From JAKVBH01 sp049800955 (lineage in GTDB: Bacteria; Pseudomonadota; Alphaproteobacteria; Rhodobacterales; Rhodobacteraceae), in the NCBI RefSeq assembly GCF_049800955.1, contig NZ_JBNAGA010000003.1, positions 1-64,000 of the forward strand: a DNA stretch of 64,000 bases. Reading direction: 5' to 3'. The position numbers and the translations under genes are program-made. How positions within the stretch are numbered: position 1 is the stretch's first letter; each line of letters starts with the position of its first letter. This document shows, in pieces, positions 42,835 through 51,651 of the stretch. The notes under the pieces are model-generated. The model made no database searches. It was not told where the DNA came from and saw only the letters and a program-made list of their open reading frames with translations.

Positions 42835-43791
42835 ATGATTGCTCTCAAGCTGATCCAGTCCACCGCAGAGACCTTGATGGACAAGGCCGCGATCGAGATC
42901 CCGCAGGACTACCTTGATGGGCTGCAACGCGCGGCCAAGACAGAGGATGGCGATCTGTCCTCCTTTGTGCTCAAGGCGATGCTCGATAATTATGAAGCGG
43001 CCAAAGAAGACAGGCGCGCCATGTGTGGCGATACAGGCGTGCCGCGCTGGTTTGTAAAGATGGGCAACGAGGCCCGTGTTGAAGGTGGCATGGTGGCACT
43101 TGAGGGCGCGTTGCGGCGCGCCACAGCCAATGCCACCAACGGTGTGCCGCTGCGGCCCAATCGCGTGCATCCACTCTGGCGCACGGACCACAATAACAAC
43201 GTGGGCATCGGAGCCCCTGAAATCGAATATGGTTTTGAGCCCGAGGGCGCGTGGATCGATCTCATCACGGTTCACAAAGGTGGGCTGTTTGGGACGGATT
43301 ACCGGATGCTTTTTCCCTCCGATGGCATTCAGGGGATCAAACGCTTTTACCTCGACAGCCTGATGGCCTTTGGCAAGCGGGGTCTGGCGTGCCAGCCTGC
43401 GATTATCGGGATCGGGCTCGGTGGCTCCAAGGACACCTGCATGGTGCTGGGCAAGCGGGCCTCGATCCTGCGTACGGTGGGCAGCCGCAACTCCGATCCG
43501 CGCATCGCTGAGATGGAAGAGGAATTCAAGGAGCTTGGAAACTCTATCGGCATGGGCGCTATGGGATTTGTCGGCAAGAATATGGTGATCGATTGCAATA
43601 TCGAGGTCGGGTATTGCCACACGGGCGGCATGCCGATGTCGGTGCATGCGTTCTGCCTGTCCTCGCGTCGCGCCGTGGCACGTATTCACGCGGATGGCCG
43701 GGTCGAGCATCGCACGGACCCGGATTGGTTTACGCCGTACCAGCGCCGCGAAACCGTGGATTGGGAAGCAGCCCGAGAGGCCGCGGAATGA
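42835..43791 (+). CDS. Class I fumarase/L-tartrate dehydratase-like alpha subunit
   Basis: A 318-residue protein matching the N-terminal half of class I fumarases and TtdA. C64 in MCGDTG, CHTGGMPMS (about residue 260) and IGLGGSKDTC indicate the [4Fe-4S] cluster and active site. Hydro-lyases of this family act on fumarate, tartrate, mesaconate and related acids. ATG 42835 follows AGGAAGA. Overlaps the beta subunit by four bases. The real substrate is probably the product of the SDH-like complex. Confidence 0.88.
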   Translation: MIALKLIQSTAETLMDKAAIEIPQDYLDGLQRAAKTEDGDLSSFVLKAMLDNYEAAKEDRRAMCGDTGVPRWFVKMGNEARVEGGMVALEGALRRATANATNGVPLRPNRVHPLWRTDHNNNVGIGAPEIEYGFEPEGAWIDLITVHKGGLFGTDYRMLFPSDGIQGIKRFYLDSLMAFGKRGLACQPAIIGIGLGGSKDTCMVLGKRASILRTVGSRNSDPRIAEMEEEFKELGNSIGMGAMGFVGKNMVIDCNIEVGYCHTGGMPMSVHAFCLSSRRAVARIHADGRVEHRTDPDWFTPYQRRETVDWEAAREAAE

Positions 43792-44453
43792 GCTTGCGTG
43801 AAGTAACGCTGTCCACAACGCCAACGGCAGAGGACATCGCAGCTCTCAGACTGGGCGATATCGTCTATCTTGATGGGTTGATGTACACGGCGCGCGAGGG
43901 CGTCTACATGCGCGCGTTGGAGGAACAAGCCAATATTCCCATGGAGTTGCCTTCCGAGAGCGCTGCCAATTTCCATTGCTCGCCCGCCGCGCGGATCAAC
44001 CCGGATGGAAGCTTTGATATGGGCGCGGTGACCGCGACTGCCTCGTTCCGTTTTGCCAAATGGCTGCCCGAGTGGATGGCCAAGACGGGGGCAAAGCTCA
44101 TTGTCGGCAAAGGCGGGATGAGTTCGAAGGACTACAAGGAGTATTTTGTGCCCAACGGCGCGGTTTATCTCTCGACTGTAGGCTATGGCACGGGCGCGCT
44201 TCTCGGACGCGGCGTTGAAAATGTCGAGGCGGTCCATTGGAACGAAGAGCTCGGCTTGGCGCAGGCCATGTGGGTCATCCGCTGCAAACGTATGGGGCCT
44301 TTTATTGTGGCGTCTGATCTCAATGGCGATTGCCTGTTCGAGCGGGAAAATGCGAAGATCGCTGAGAATGTCGCGCGCGTCTACGAGGGGACCAAACCGG
44401 CGGTCCTGAAGCGCTATGGCGAGAGTGACGACCGCACCGATGAGGTGATTTGA
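43788..44453 (+). CDS. Class I fumarase/L-tartrate dehydratase-like beta subunit
   Basis: A 221-residue protein matching the C-terminal half of class I fumarases and TtdB: LRLGDIVYLDGLMYTAREG, VGKGGM (about residue 103) and GAVYLSTVGYGTGALLGRGV. It pairs with the alpha subunit to form a heteromeric FeS hydro-lyase. Its ATG overlaps the alpha stop, and its own stop overlaps the TPP-enzyme start (TGATG), so the three proteins are made together. Confidence 0.88.
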   Translation: MSLREVTLSTTPTAEDIAALRLGDIVYLDGLMYTAREGVYMRALEEQANIPMELPSESAANFHCSPAARINPDGSFDMGAVTATASFRFAKWLPEWMAKTGAKLIVGKGGMSSKDYKEYFVPNGAVYLSTVGYGTGALLGRGVENVEAVHWNEELGLAQAMWVIRCKRMGPFIVASDLNGDCLFERENAKIAENVARVYEGTKPAVLKRYGESDDRTDEVI

Positions 44454-46024
44454 TGCGCGGGGCAGACGCCCTGATCCGCGCGCTTGTCAGCCGCGATGTC
44501 ACGGCCATTTTCGCGTTGAGCGGCAATCAGATCATGCCGGTCTTTGATGCAATCTTCGACACCGACATACAATTGATCCACACACGCCATGAGGCGGCGA
44601 CCGTTCAGATGGCCGAGGCCTATGCCCAAGTGACCAACGGTGTGGGGGTTGCGCTGGTGACGGCGGGTGGTGGCCTTGGCAATGCAGCCGGGGCTCTCAT
44701 TGCCGCGCGCGCTTCCGACACGCCGGTGGTCTTGCTCAGCGGGGATAGCCCCGTGGCCAAAGATGGGGCTGGCGCATTTCAGGAAATGGATCAGATCGCC
44801 CTGACCCAGAGCATGACCAAGGCCTCATGGCGGATCATGACCGCCGACGATATCGGGCCCTCTGTGCTGCGCGCTCTGGATCTCGCGCAACGTGGACGGC
44901 CCGGCCCGGTGCATTTGGCCTTGCCGGCTGACGTGCTGCTGGAGCAGGTGGCAACGCCGGTGGCCCAGCCGCCTACGCCCGACAGCGAGACGTCGGAAGC
45001 GCTGGATCTGCAACGGATGGCGGAGGCACGCGCACCACTGGTCATCCTTGGTCCGTCCCTGACGGAGACCCGTGCGCCGGGGCTTGCAGCGCATTTGCAA
45101 ACCGCGCTGGCCGCGCCCGTTGTGGCGATGGAGAGCCCGCGCGGTCTGAACGATCCTGCCCTCGGGCGTCTGCGGGAGCTTGCGCGCGAGGTCGACCACG
45201 TTCTTTGCATCGGCAAACAGATTGATTTCACTTTGGGCTTCGGGGCGGCAGAGCATTGGCCCCAAGCGCAGACATGGGACGTGGTCGCGGGCGATCAGGT
45301 GAGCCTTGATCTCGCTCGGAAGAACCTTGGGCCGCGCCTTCACAGCAGTCTTGAAGCGCATGGCAAAGAGGCGGCAAAGGCACTCCTCGCGACATCCCCG
45401 GACCAGCCCGAACGGACCGCCTGGATCAAACGGGCGAGAGCCATGCTCAGCGCGCGCGTTGCCTCGCCTGTGTCCCAGCGGATCACGCCGGCCGATATCT
45501 GCGGGGCGGTCCAAACCGATCTCGATGCTGCTGATGAAACCGTTCTGATCTGTGATGGGGGTGAATTCGGGCAATGGGCACAAGCCTTCAGCACCGCGCC
45601 GCGCCGGGTGATGAATGGGGTCTCTGGGATGATTGGTGGCGGTCTTGGCTACGCCATGGGTGCTAAAACGGCGGCGCCTGATGCCCTGGTTGTGGCGCTC
45701 ATGGGGGACGGAACCGTTGGGTTCCATCTGGGCGAATTCGAGACTGCCGTGCGCGCGCAGCTGCCCTTTGTCGCCGTAATCGGCAATGACAGACGTTGGA
45801 ACGCGGAGCACCTCATCCAGACCCGCAGTTTTGGCGCAGAACGGCGCATCGGATGCGACCTGAGCGGGGCGCGCTATGATCTCGCGGTTGAGGCGCTTGG
45901 CGGTTTTGGCGCACATGTCACGCGGAAAGACCAGCTTGGGCCCGCCTTGCGGAGCGCTTTGGAAAGCGGGTTGCCCGCCTGCATCAATGTCGAGATGGAA
46001 GGCTTTGCCGCGCCTTCGTTCTGA
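44453..46024 (+). CDS. Thiamine diphosphate-dependent enzyme of acetolactate synthase type
   Basis: A 523-residue ThDP enzyme. The catalytic glutamate is in THTRHEAATVQMAEAY-like HTRHEAATVQ (about residue 48), the central domain is of the FAD/ADP-binding Rossmann type, and the ThDP motif GDGTVGFHLGEFETAV ... VIGNDRRWN is near residues 420-450. It could be a 2-keto acid decarboxylase, carboligase or a CoA-independent lyase; sequence does not decide. Coupled translation with the fumarase-like pair implies it acts on a related intermediate. Confidence 0.85.
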   Translation: MRGADALIRALVSRDVTAIFALSGNQIMPVFDAIFDTDIQLIHTRHEAATVQMAEAYAQVTNGVGVALVTAGGGLGNAAGALIAARASDTPVVLLSGDSPVAKDGAGAFQEMDQIALTQSMTKASWRIMTADDIGPSVLRALDLAQRGRPGPVHLALPADVLLEQVATPVAQPPTPDSETSEALDLQRMAEARAPLVILGPSLTETRAPGLAAHLQTALAAPVVAMESPRGLNDPALGRLRELAREVDHVLCIGKQIDFTLGFGAAEHWPQAQTWDVVAGDQVSLDLARKNLGPRLHSSLEAHGKEAAKALLATSPDQPERTAWIKRARAMLSARVASPVSQRITPADICGAVQTDLDAADETVLICDGGEFGQWAQAFSTAPRRVMNGVSGMIGGGLGYAMGAKTAAPDALVVALMGDGTVGFHLGEFETAVRAQLPFVAVIGNDRRWNAEHLIQTRSFGAERRIGCDLSGARYDLAVEALGGFGAHVTRKDQLGPALRSALESGLPACINVEMEGFAAPSF

Positions 46025-46054
46025 ACAGCGGCGCTCTGGAGGTCTGGACTAACC

Positions 46055-46675
46055 CTAGCTCAGGCCATGTAGCGCGAAGACCTCTTGGGTCGCTGGGCGG
46101 GCCTTGATCGCGTCGAAGTGGCGCGCCAGCTTGGGGAAGGGGTCCAGCGCGATGTCATTTGCCTTGAGCCACCGCGCCATCAACATGAGATATGGATCGC
46201 AATAGCTGTAGCTCTCGCCCATGGCCCACGGGGCCAAATCCAGATCATTTTCCAGAAAAACGGCGCAATCCCGGATATTTTCAGCGACTTTTGACTGCAT
46301 GTCTTTGAGGGAGCTTTCCTCGCGTGCCCATCGCAGTCCACGTTGCTTATGGGCAAACGCGACATGAGCGGTGGCACAGAGATAAGCCGAAAGCGCGCGG
46401 GCTTTGGCCTTTGCGAAAGCGCCCTCGGGGGCCAGCCCTGCTTCGGGATATGTGTCTGCGATATACTCAAGTATGGCGGGATTTTCTGTGAGAACGCCCT
46501 GCGGCGTCTCCAACACGGGCACGCGGCCTTTGGGATTGATCGCCAAAAACGCGTCTGAGGTATGCGCGCCTTTGGGGATTGAGATCTCGACGAGCGTGTG
46601 GGCCGCGCCAACTTCCGCCAGCAGGACATGCGCCGCAATCGCAGAGGAGCCCTTTGAGTAGTAGAGTTTGAGCAT
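46055..46675 (-). CDS. Glutathione S-transferase family protein
   Basis: A 206-residue GST. The thioredoxin-like N-terminal domain (KLYYSKGSSAIAAHVLLAEVG, NPKGRVPVLETPQG, LTENPAILEYIADTYP) binds glutathione, and an all-alpha domain follows. It converges with the ThDP-enzyme gene and is likely transcribed separately from its own promoter. Its role in the acid pathway, if any, is unknown. Confidence 0.87.
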   Translation of the reverse strand: MLKLYYSKGSSAIAAHVLLAEVGAAHTLVEISIPKGAHTSDAFLAINPKGRVPVLETPQGVLTENPAILEYIADTYPEAGLAPEGAFAKAKARALSAYLCATAHVAFAHKQRGLRWAREESSLKDMQSKVAENIRDCAVFLENDLDLAPWAMGESYSYCDPYLMLMARWLKANDIALDPFPKLARHFDAIKARPATQEVFALHGLS

Positions 46676-46707
46676 TGCGCCGTCCTTTTGCGAAACATTT
46701 CGACAGA

Positions 46708-47451
46708 TTAGGTAACTTCGGAGATCAAAATGCCAATGCCCATCAGCAAGGTCAGCAGAATCAGGAGGCGCCGGAACGCCGTATCGCTCAGCATCCGGAA
46801 TACCATAATGCCGATCTGGGCTGCGATGAGACCGCTGGGAATTGTGATGAGCAATGCGTTGAGTGCGGTACGATCAAACGCGCCTTTAAACAGCAGCAGG
46901 CACACCGTCGTGCTCAGGATGGCGACATTGTAAGGCTGCAGGACCGCGCGGGTTTCAGATTTTGTCCACGGTCTGATGGAAAGCCACATGGCTGGGATTG
47001 CCCCCGAGACCGATGCGGCGCCTCCCAGAACGCCGCCGGTGAAGCCGATGCCGCTGTCGATGACAGGGGTGGGCCGCGAAAAAGCCGGAAGCGCGGCGCG
47101 GAAGCCAAAGTACCCACCGTAGATGATGAGCAATGTTGCGATCACCAAACGCAAGGTGCTGGCATCAATGACGTCAAGCAACAGGACGCCCAGAGGGACG
47201 CCCGCCAGACCGGGCAGCATGAAGCGTAGCAAGCGGCGTGGTTGTGCAAAGATCTCAGCGCGGACGATCCAGAGCCCTTGCAGCCCCGCCAGAACCGACA
47301 TCAAGGCAACAATGGCCACGGCACGCACTGGATCAAGCACGACGAGGTAGAACCCGAGGGCAAAAAGCGCGGTGCCTGTCCCGGACAAACCATTGATGAA
47401 ACCGCCCGCCATGGCGCCCAACAGCAGGAAAAGTATGGTCTCCCAGCTCAT
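46708..47451 (-). CDS. TauE/SafE-family membrane permease
   Basis: A 247-residue protein with about eight hydrophobic segments and the paired family repeats GGFINGLSGTGTALFALGFY and FTGGVLGGAASVSGAIPAMW. Family members export or import sulfonates or other anions. Its start overlaps the lysR stop by four bases, so it is expressed with the regulator. This hints that the locus might involve an anion such as sulfite or a sulfonated acid, but that is inference. Confidence 0.85.
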   Translation of the reverse strand: MSWETILFLLLGAMAGGFINGLSGTGTALFALGFYLVVLDPVRAVAIVALMSVLAGLQGLWIVRAEIFAQPRRLLRFMLPGLAGVPLGVLLLDVIDASTLRLVIATLLIIYGGYFGFRAALPAFSRPTPVIDSGIGFTGGVLGGAASVSGAIPAMWLSIRPWTKSETRAVLQPYNVAILSTTVCLLLFKGAFDRTALNALLITIPSGLIAAQIGIMVFRMLSDTAFRRLLILLTLLMGIGILISEVT

Positions 47452-48338
47452 AAGGAGGCGCTCTTCGCGTCATCAATGACGGAGTTCAAAGCGATGAACA
47501 ATTCATCGATCGCGCGGGTTTTCAGATTGTCTTCCTGATAGACCAGCCCCAAATGCCGGCGCGGCGCATCCGGGCCAAGCGGGATGCGTTTGATGGGGAT
47601 GCCGTCAAACGGTTTGACCGCCAAATCGGGGACAATGGAGACGCCAAGATTGGCATGTACCATACTTGCAATCGCTTCGGGGCTATCAAGTTCCATAGTT
47701 TCAGAGACGCGGATCCGTTTGGAAACGATCCAATTGTCGATCAACGTGCCCACGACAGCGCTGCGGTTGAACCGGATGAAAGGCCGCGTTGTCAGGAGCT
47801 TGATTGGATCGTCCAGTGGTTCTTCATGGGAGGCAATCAATTGCATGGGCTCATGGGTCAGCTCGCGAAAGGCGACGCCCACGGGCATGAGGTGTGGCTT
47901 GGTGACGATGGCCGCATCAAGGGAGCGTCGCTCGACATCGGCGAGCAGGGTTCCCGTCAATCCCGGCCGGATATGCAGGATAGTCTCCGGGAATTTTGCC
48001 TTCAGGATGGCCATGGCCCGCGGCGTGAGCCCTGTCAGCGTCGTGCGCAAGGCGCCCAATGTGACAACCCCCGTCAGGCCGCCGTCTTCCAGGGCGGAGG
48101 GCACGAGATTGTCGTAATCCGCAATCAGTTTGCGTGCGTTTGCAACGATCTTGTGGGCCACCGGGGTGAGCTCGGGCGTGCGCGTGCTCCGGTCAAAAAG
48201 GGCGATCCCAAGATCGGCCTCAAGCGTTTGCATCTGCTGGCTGACTGCGGCGTGGGTGACATGTACAACCTCAGCCGCCGCGCTGAAGGTCTTTGTGTCG
48301 GCGATGGCCACAAGCGTGCGAAGGAGGCGAATTGTCAT
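47448..48338 (-). CDS. LysR-family transcriptional regulator
   Basis: A 296-residue LTTR with the N-terminal winged helix (LLRTLVAIADTKTFSAAAEVVHVTHAAVSQQMQTLEADLG read in two parts) and periplasmic-binding-like effector domain. It is divergent from tctCBA with a LysR-type box between them, and it overlaps the TauE/SafE gene. Control of tctCBA is likely. Control of the SDH-like operon is suggested by the related dyad at 39456. Confidence 0.92.
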   Translation of the reverse strand: MTIRLLRTLVAIADTKTFSAAAEVVHVTHAAVSQQMQTLEADLGIALFDRSTRTPELTPVAHKIVANARKLIADYDNLVPSALEDGGLTGVVTLGALRTTLTGLTPRAMAILKAKFPETILHIRPGLTGTLLADVERRSLDAAIVTKPHLMPVGVAFRELTHEPMQLIASHEEPLDDPIKLLTTRPFIRFNRSAVVGTLIDNWIVSKRIRVSETMELDSPEAIASMVHANLGVSIVPDLAVKPFDGIPIKRIPLGPDAPRRHLGLVYQEDNLKTRAIDELFIALNSVIDDAKSASL

Positions 48339-48376
48339 GAAGATGCGGCTTTGTGAAAGGAGAGCTATCAGTGGCT

Positions 48377-48411
48377 GTAAGCTGTTTTAACTTCTTTTAA
48401 GCATAGCTTAC
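48377..48411. promoter_or_regulatory. LysR-type operator between lysR and tctC
   Basis: TAAGC-ATA-GCTTA (48398-48410) fits T-N11-A. Outer arms GTAAGCT (48377-48383) and AGCTTAC (48405-48411) add a wider nested dyad. Centre about 60 bases before the tctC ATG. Confidence 0.6.
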
Positions 48412-48465
48412 GCCTACACTATCCCAAAGCCACAAACAAACGGCAAAGACTTCTGGGAGGACGTC

Positions 48466-49443
48466 ATGAGATTTAACACACTGACATGTGCACTTGCGTT
48501 GAGCGCAGTATTTGGAGCAACCGCTGCACTCGCGGAATACCCCGAGCGCGCCATCAACATGGTGATCCCGTACGGCGCGGGCGGCGCGACGGATATCTCC
48601 GCCCGGACCATTGCCGAGCCTCTGGGCGATGCGGTTGGCAAGCCATTGATCATGGCCAACGTGACCGGCGCGGGTGGCGCGACGGGCTCCGTGACCGTTC
48701 AAAACGCCAAAAACGATGGCTACACGATGCTCTTTGCGCGTGTGGGATCGCATTCGGTGAACCCAGCGATGAAGGCGACGCTGCCCTACACGCTGGATGA
48801 TTTCCGCTTTGTGACAGTCTATGAGATCAACCCCGTGGCCTGCGCCGTGACGCCGAACTCGGGCATCAATTCGATGGATGAGCTCGTGGCCAAGGTCAAA
48901 GAAGGCGGCGTGAGCTATTCCTCATCCGGGGTTGGCTCGCTTCTGCATTTGGCCGGCGCCATGGTTCTCAAGGAATTTGGCATCGAAGACCCGCTGACAG
49001 CCGCGACGCATATTCCGCAAAAGGGCGGTGGTGCGGCGGCCACGGCGGTGCTTAACGGGACAGCCACGTTCCTGTGCACCAACTCGTCCGCGCTGGCGAG
49101 CTTTGTGGCCAATGGCCAGCTCAAGCCACTGATGGTCACGACGCCGGAGCCCGTGGTGGGTTTTGATGCGCCAACGGCCAATGAGCTCGGCAAGGATCGC
49201 CTCAACCAGCTCGTCGGCTGGACAGGCATCGCAGGCCCGGCCGGTCTGCCAGATGATGTGGCAGACAAGTGGGGCATGTGGATGGCGGCTGCGACGCAGG
49301 ATGCAAAATTCAACGATACCATGACGGCGCGTGGCTCGGTCATTCAATTGATGGACCCGGCTGCGGCCAATGAATTCATCCAGGGGCAATATGAGGTCTT
49401 CAAGGCGCTGGTGGATGAACTTGGCATGCGTATCGAAGGCTAA
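48466..49443 (+). CDS. tctC: Tripartite tricarboxylate transporter substrate-binding protein
   Basis: A 325-residue Bug/TctC protein with a signal peptide (MRFNTLTCALALSAVFGATAALA) and the family motifs YPERAINMVIPYGAGGATD, NVTGAGGATGSV and the C-terminal FIQGQYEVFKALVDELG. It binds a carboxylate in the periplasm and delivers it to the TctAB permease. The ligand is unknown, and context suggests the substrate of the SDH/fumarase-like enzymes. A strong hairpin lies between it and tctB. Confidence 0.92.
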   Translation: MRFNTLTCALALSAVFGATAALAEYPERAINMVIPYGAGGATDISARTIAEPLGDAVGKPLIMANVTGAGGATGSVTVQNAKNDGYTMLFARVGSHSVNPAMKATLPYTLDDFRFVTVYEINPVACAVTPNSGINSMDELVAKVKEGGVSYSSSGVGSLLHLAGAMVLKEFGIEDPLTAATHIPQKGGGAAATAVLNGTATFLCTNSSALASFVANGQLKPLMVTTPEPVVGFDAPTANELGKDRLNQLVGWTGIAGPAGLPDDVADKWGMWMAAATQDAKFNDTMTARGSVIQLMDPAAANEFIQGQYEVFKALVDELGMRIEG

Positions 49444-49457
49444 GCCTCTGGTCTGAA

Positions 49458-49505
49458 GAGAATATCAAGGCAATGAGGCAGCCCTGCGGGCTGCCGCATA
49501 TTCTC
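49458..49505 (+). other. Nested hairpin between tctC and tctB
   Basis: Outer arms GAGAATAT (49458-49465) and ATATTCTC (49498-49505) enclose GGCAGCCC-TGC-GGGCTGCC (49477-49495). No T-run follows; it ends about 16 bases before the tctB start. This looks like a processing or 3'-protection element that raises TctC relative to TctBA. Confidence 0.65.
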
Positions 49506-49521
49506 AAAAGAGGGCGCGCCC

Positions 49522-50010
49522 GTGTCACCTAAATCCGTTCAGTTGAGATTGGGCATTGGGGCCTGCATCGCCGCAGCGCTGTTGATGCTCCTGGGTATCC
49601 CCAATTGGGTGTCCTCGCCCAGCAATGTCTCCAACATCGTTCTTGCGCCCACGTTTTGGCCCTACGTTTTGACAGGATTAACCGGGTTTGCGGGACTTGG
49701 GTTGTTGTTGGCCGCGCGCAAAGAGAGCGCAGCCCTGGATCCGATGGATATTGTGGAGGGCGATGCGCAATCCTGGGTCCGGCTGGGGGCGCTTGCGGTG
49801 ATCATGATCGCGACGATGTTTGCCCTGCCGCGCCTTGGCATGGTCTGGACGACGATGATCGTCTTCGCGCTCACGGCCTTCCTGTTCCGGACGCGCCACC
49901 CTGTGGCGGCGCTCGTCTGTGCCGTGGTCATTCCGCTGGCACTATATGGCTTTTTTGCGCATGTCGCCGGTGTCGCGATCCCGCAAGGCAATTACGTGAG
50001 GCTGCCATGA
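49522..50010 (+). CDS. tctB: Tripartite tricarboxylate transporter small permease subunit
   Basis: A 162-residue protein with four predicted membrane segments, typical of TctB. It begins at a GTG preceded by AGAGGGCG. Sequence conservation in this subunit is low; identity rests on topology and on placement between tctC and tctA. Its stop overlaps the tctA ATG (ATGA). Confidence 0.87.
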   Translation: MSPKSVQLRLGIGACIAAALLMLLGIPNWVSSPSNVSNIVLAPTFWPYVLTGLTGFAGLGLLLAARKESAALDPMDIVEGDAQSWVRLGALAVIMIATMFALPRLGMVWTTMIVFALTAFLFRTRHPVAALVCAVVIPLALYGFFAHVAGVAIPQGNYVRLP

Positions 50011-51491
50011 GTTTGGCCGACAGCCTGATGGCGGGCCTGAGCGTTGTGGCCTCGTTCGAGGCCTTCTTTGCGCTCTTCGCTGGGATTTGTATCGGCGTGG
50101 TGGGCGGCGCCATACCGGGGCTGTCGGCGACGATGGCCGTGGCGCTCACACTGCCCTTCACCTTCAGCCTTCAACCCATCACGGGCATTCTGCTTTTGCT
50201 CGGAGTCTACAAAGGCGGCATCTTTGGCGGTTCGATCCCGGCTATTCTCATCAAGACACCGGGTACGCCCGCGTCCTCCGCGACAATCCTGGACGGGCAT
50301 CCGCTGGCGGAAAAGGGCGAGGCGGGCCGGGCGCTTGGCATGGCGCTTTGGGCGTCTTGCACAGCTGACATCGTCTCCAATCTGGCGCTAATTCTCTTTG
50401 CCGGGTGGCTCGCCTCTTTTGCGCTCAGCTTTGGCCCGCCTGAATTTTTTGCGCTGATCCTTTTCTCGCTCACCATCATTGCAGGCGTGTCGGGAGACAG
50501 CTTGCTCCGGGGCGCCCTGTCCGCTTTGCTGGGGCTCTTGTTGGCCACTGTGGGCTTGGATCTGGTCTACGGGACCAACCGTTTCACATTTGGCGATCCC
50601 AATCTGATGGGAGGGCTCAACTTCATCGCCGTGTTGATCGGGCTTTTCGCGATCCCGGAAATCATAGCCATGGCCTGGAACCCGACCGCACATCTGGGCA
50701 AGGCCAGATCACTGGGCACATCAAAAGTGTCGCTGGCGGATTACGCACGCAGTTTCAAATCCATTATCCGTGGCAGTGTGATTGGTGTGTTTCTGGGTTC
50801 CATCCCTGGCATTGGCGCGGCGCCATCTGCATTTCTGAGCTACTCGGAGGCGCGTCGCAAATCGCCCAACAAGGAGAATTTCGGCAAGGGCGAAATTGAG
50901 GGCGTGGCGGCGTCTGAGGCGGGCAACAACGGTGTGGCAGGGGCCACTCTGATCCCGCTGCTTGCACTTGGTGTACCCGGGGACGTGATTACAGCGATCA
51001 TCATTGGGGCGTTTATGATCCATGGCCTGCAACCGGGGCCCATGATGTTCATCCTGAATGTGGATATCATCTATGGGCTCTTTATTGGCCTGATCGTGAG
51101 TTCGGTTTTCCTGTTTGTCGTCGGGAGTGTTGCGATCAAGGGGTTCCGGTTCGTGGCAGATGTGCCCAAACGGATCTTGATGCCAGCTGTTCTTGTGCTT
51201 TGCATCTACGGGGTCTTTGCGGTCAACAACAACATCTTCGACGTCGGTGTGATGTTTGCGATGGGCTGGGTGGGTTATCTCATGATGCGCTATCAGGTAC
51301 CAGCAGCGCCTTTCCTGATCGCCTTTATTCTGGGCCCGCTTCTGGAGGATAACTTCCGCCAGTCGATGCTCATGTCTGGGAGTGATCCCACGATCTTGCT
51401 ACGCGGACCAATCACGTGGTTCTTTTGGGCGCTGACGACGATCACCATCTTCGCGATTGTTCGGAATGTGGCCAGGAAGGTTCGCGCTTAG
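50007..51491 (+). CDS. tctA: Tripartite tricarboxylate transporter large permease subunit
   Basis: A 494-residue membrane protein with the TctA signature GVVGGAIPGLSATMAVALTLPF near the N-terminus, IPAILIKTPGTPASSATILDG and the second-half repeat GSIPGIGAAPSAFLSYSEA. About eleven to twelve membrane spans. ATG 50007 overlaps the tctB stop; the much longer open frame upstream lies within tctB and is rejected. Last gene of the operon. Confidence 0.94.
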   Translation: MSLADSLMAGLSVVASFEAFFALFAGICIGVVGGAIPGLSATMAVALTLPFTFSLQPITGILLLLGVYKGGIFGGSIPAILIKTPGTPASSATILDGHPLAEKGEAGRALGMALWASCTADIVSNLALILFAGWLASFALSFGPPEFFALILFSLTIIAGVSGDSLLRGALSALLGLLLATVGLDLVYGTNRFTFGDPNLMGGLNFIAVLIGLFAIPEIIAMAWNPTAHLGKARSLGTSKVSLADYARSFKSIIRGSVIGVFLGSIPGIGAAPSAFLSYSEARRKSPNKENFGKGEIEGVAASEAGNNGVAGATLIPLLALGVPGDVITAIIIGAFMIHGLQPGPMMFILNVDIIYGLFIGLIVSSVFLFVVGSVAIKGFRFVADVPKRILMPAVLVLCIYGVFAVNNNIFDVGVMFAMGWVGYLMMRYQVPAAPFLIAFILGPLLEDNFRQSMLMSGSDPTILLRGPITWFFWALTTITIFAIVRNVARKVRA

Positions 51492-51574
51492 GCCTGGGTG
51501 CCTGGTCGCGTGAGGTTGCAGGCTGGCGCGTTTTGCGATGCCAGCCCCAAAACCTGGACGATTAACTTTGCTCA

Positions 51575-51604
51575 GAAAAACAAAATGGCCCCCGAAGGAG
51601 CCAT
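51575..51604 (-). terminator. UUCG-loop terminator after yjbE-like gene
   Basis: On the minus strand ATGGCTCC-TTCG-GGGGCCAT is followed by TTTGTTTTT, a textbook intrinsic terminator. A second stem, GGCCCC-N5-GGGGCC (51626-51642), lies just before it. On the plus strand the same structure could serve tctA, with a poorer T-run. Confidence 0.85.
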
Positions 51605-51651
51605 CTTTATCTCAATCAACCATAAGGCCCCGACAGGGGGCCGGCGAAGTA

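Noticed and set aside
49605..50006. Long open frame upstream of tctA
   Set aside because: It is the alternate frame of tctB; TctA begins at ATG 50007, which overlaps the tctB stop.
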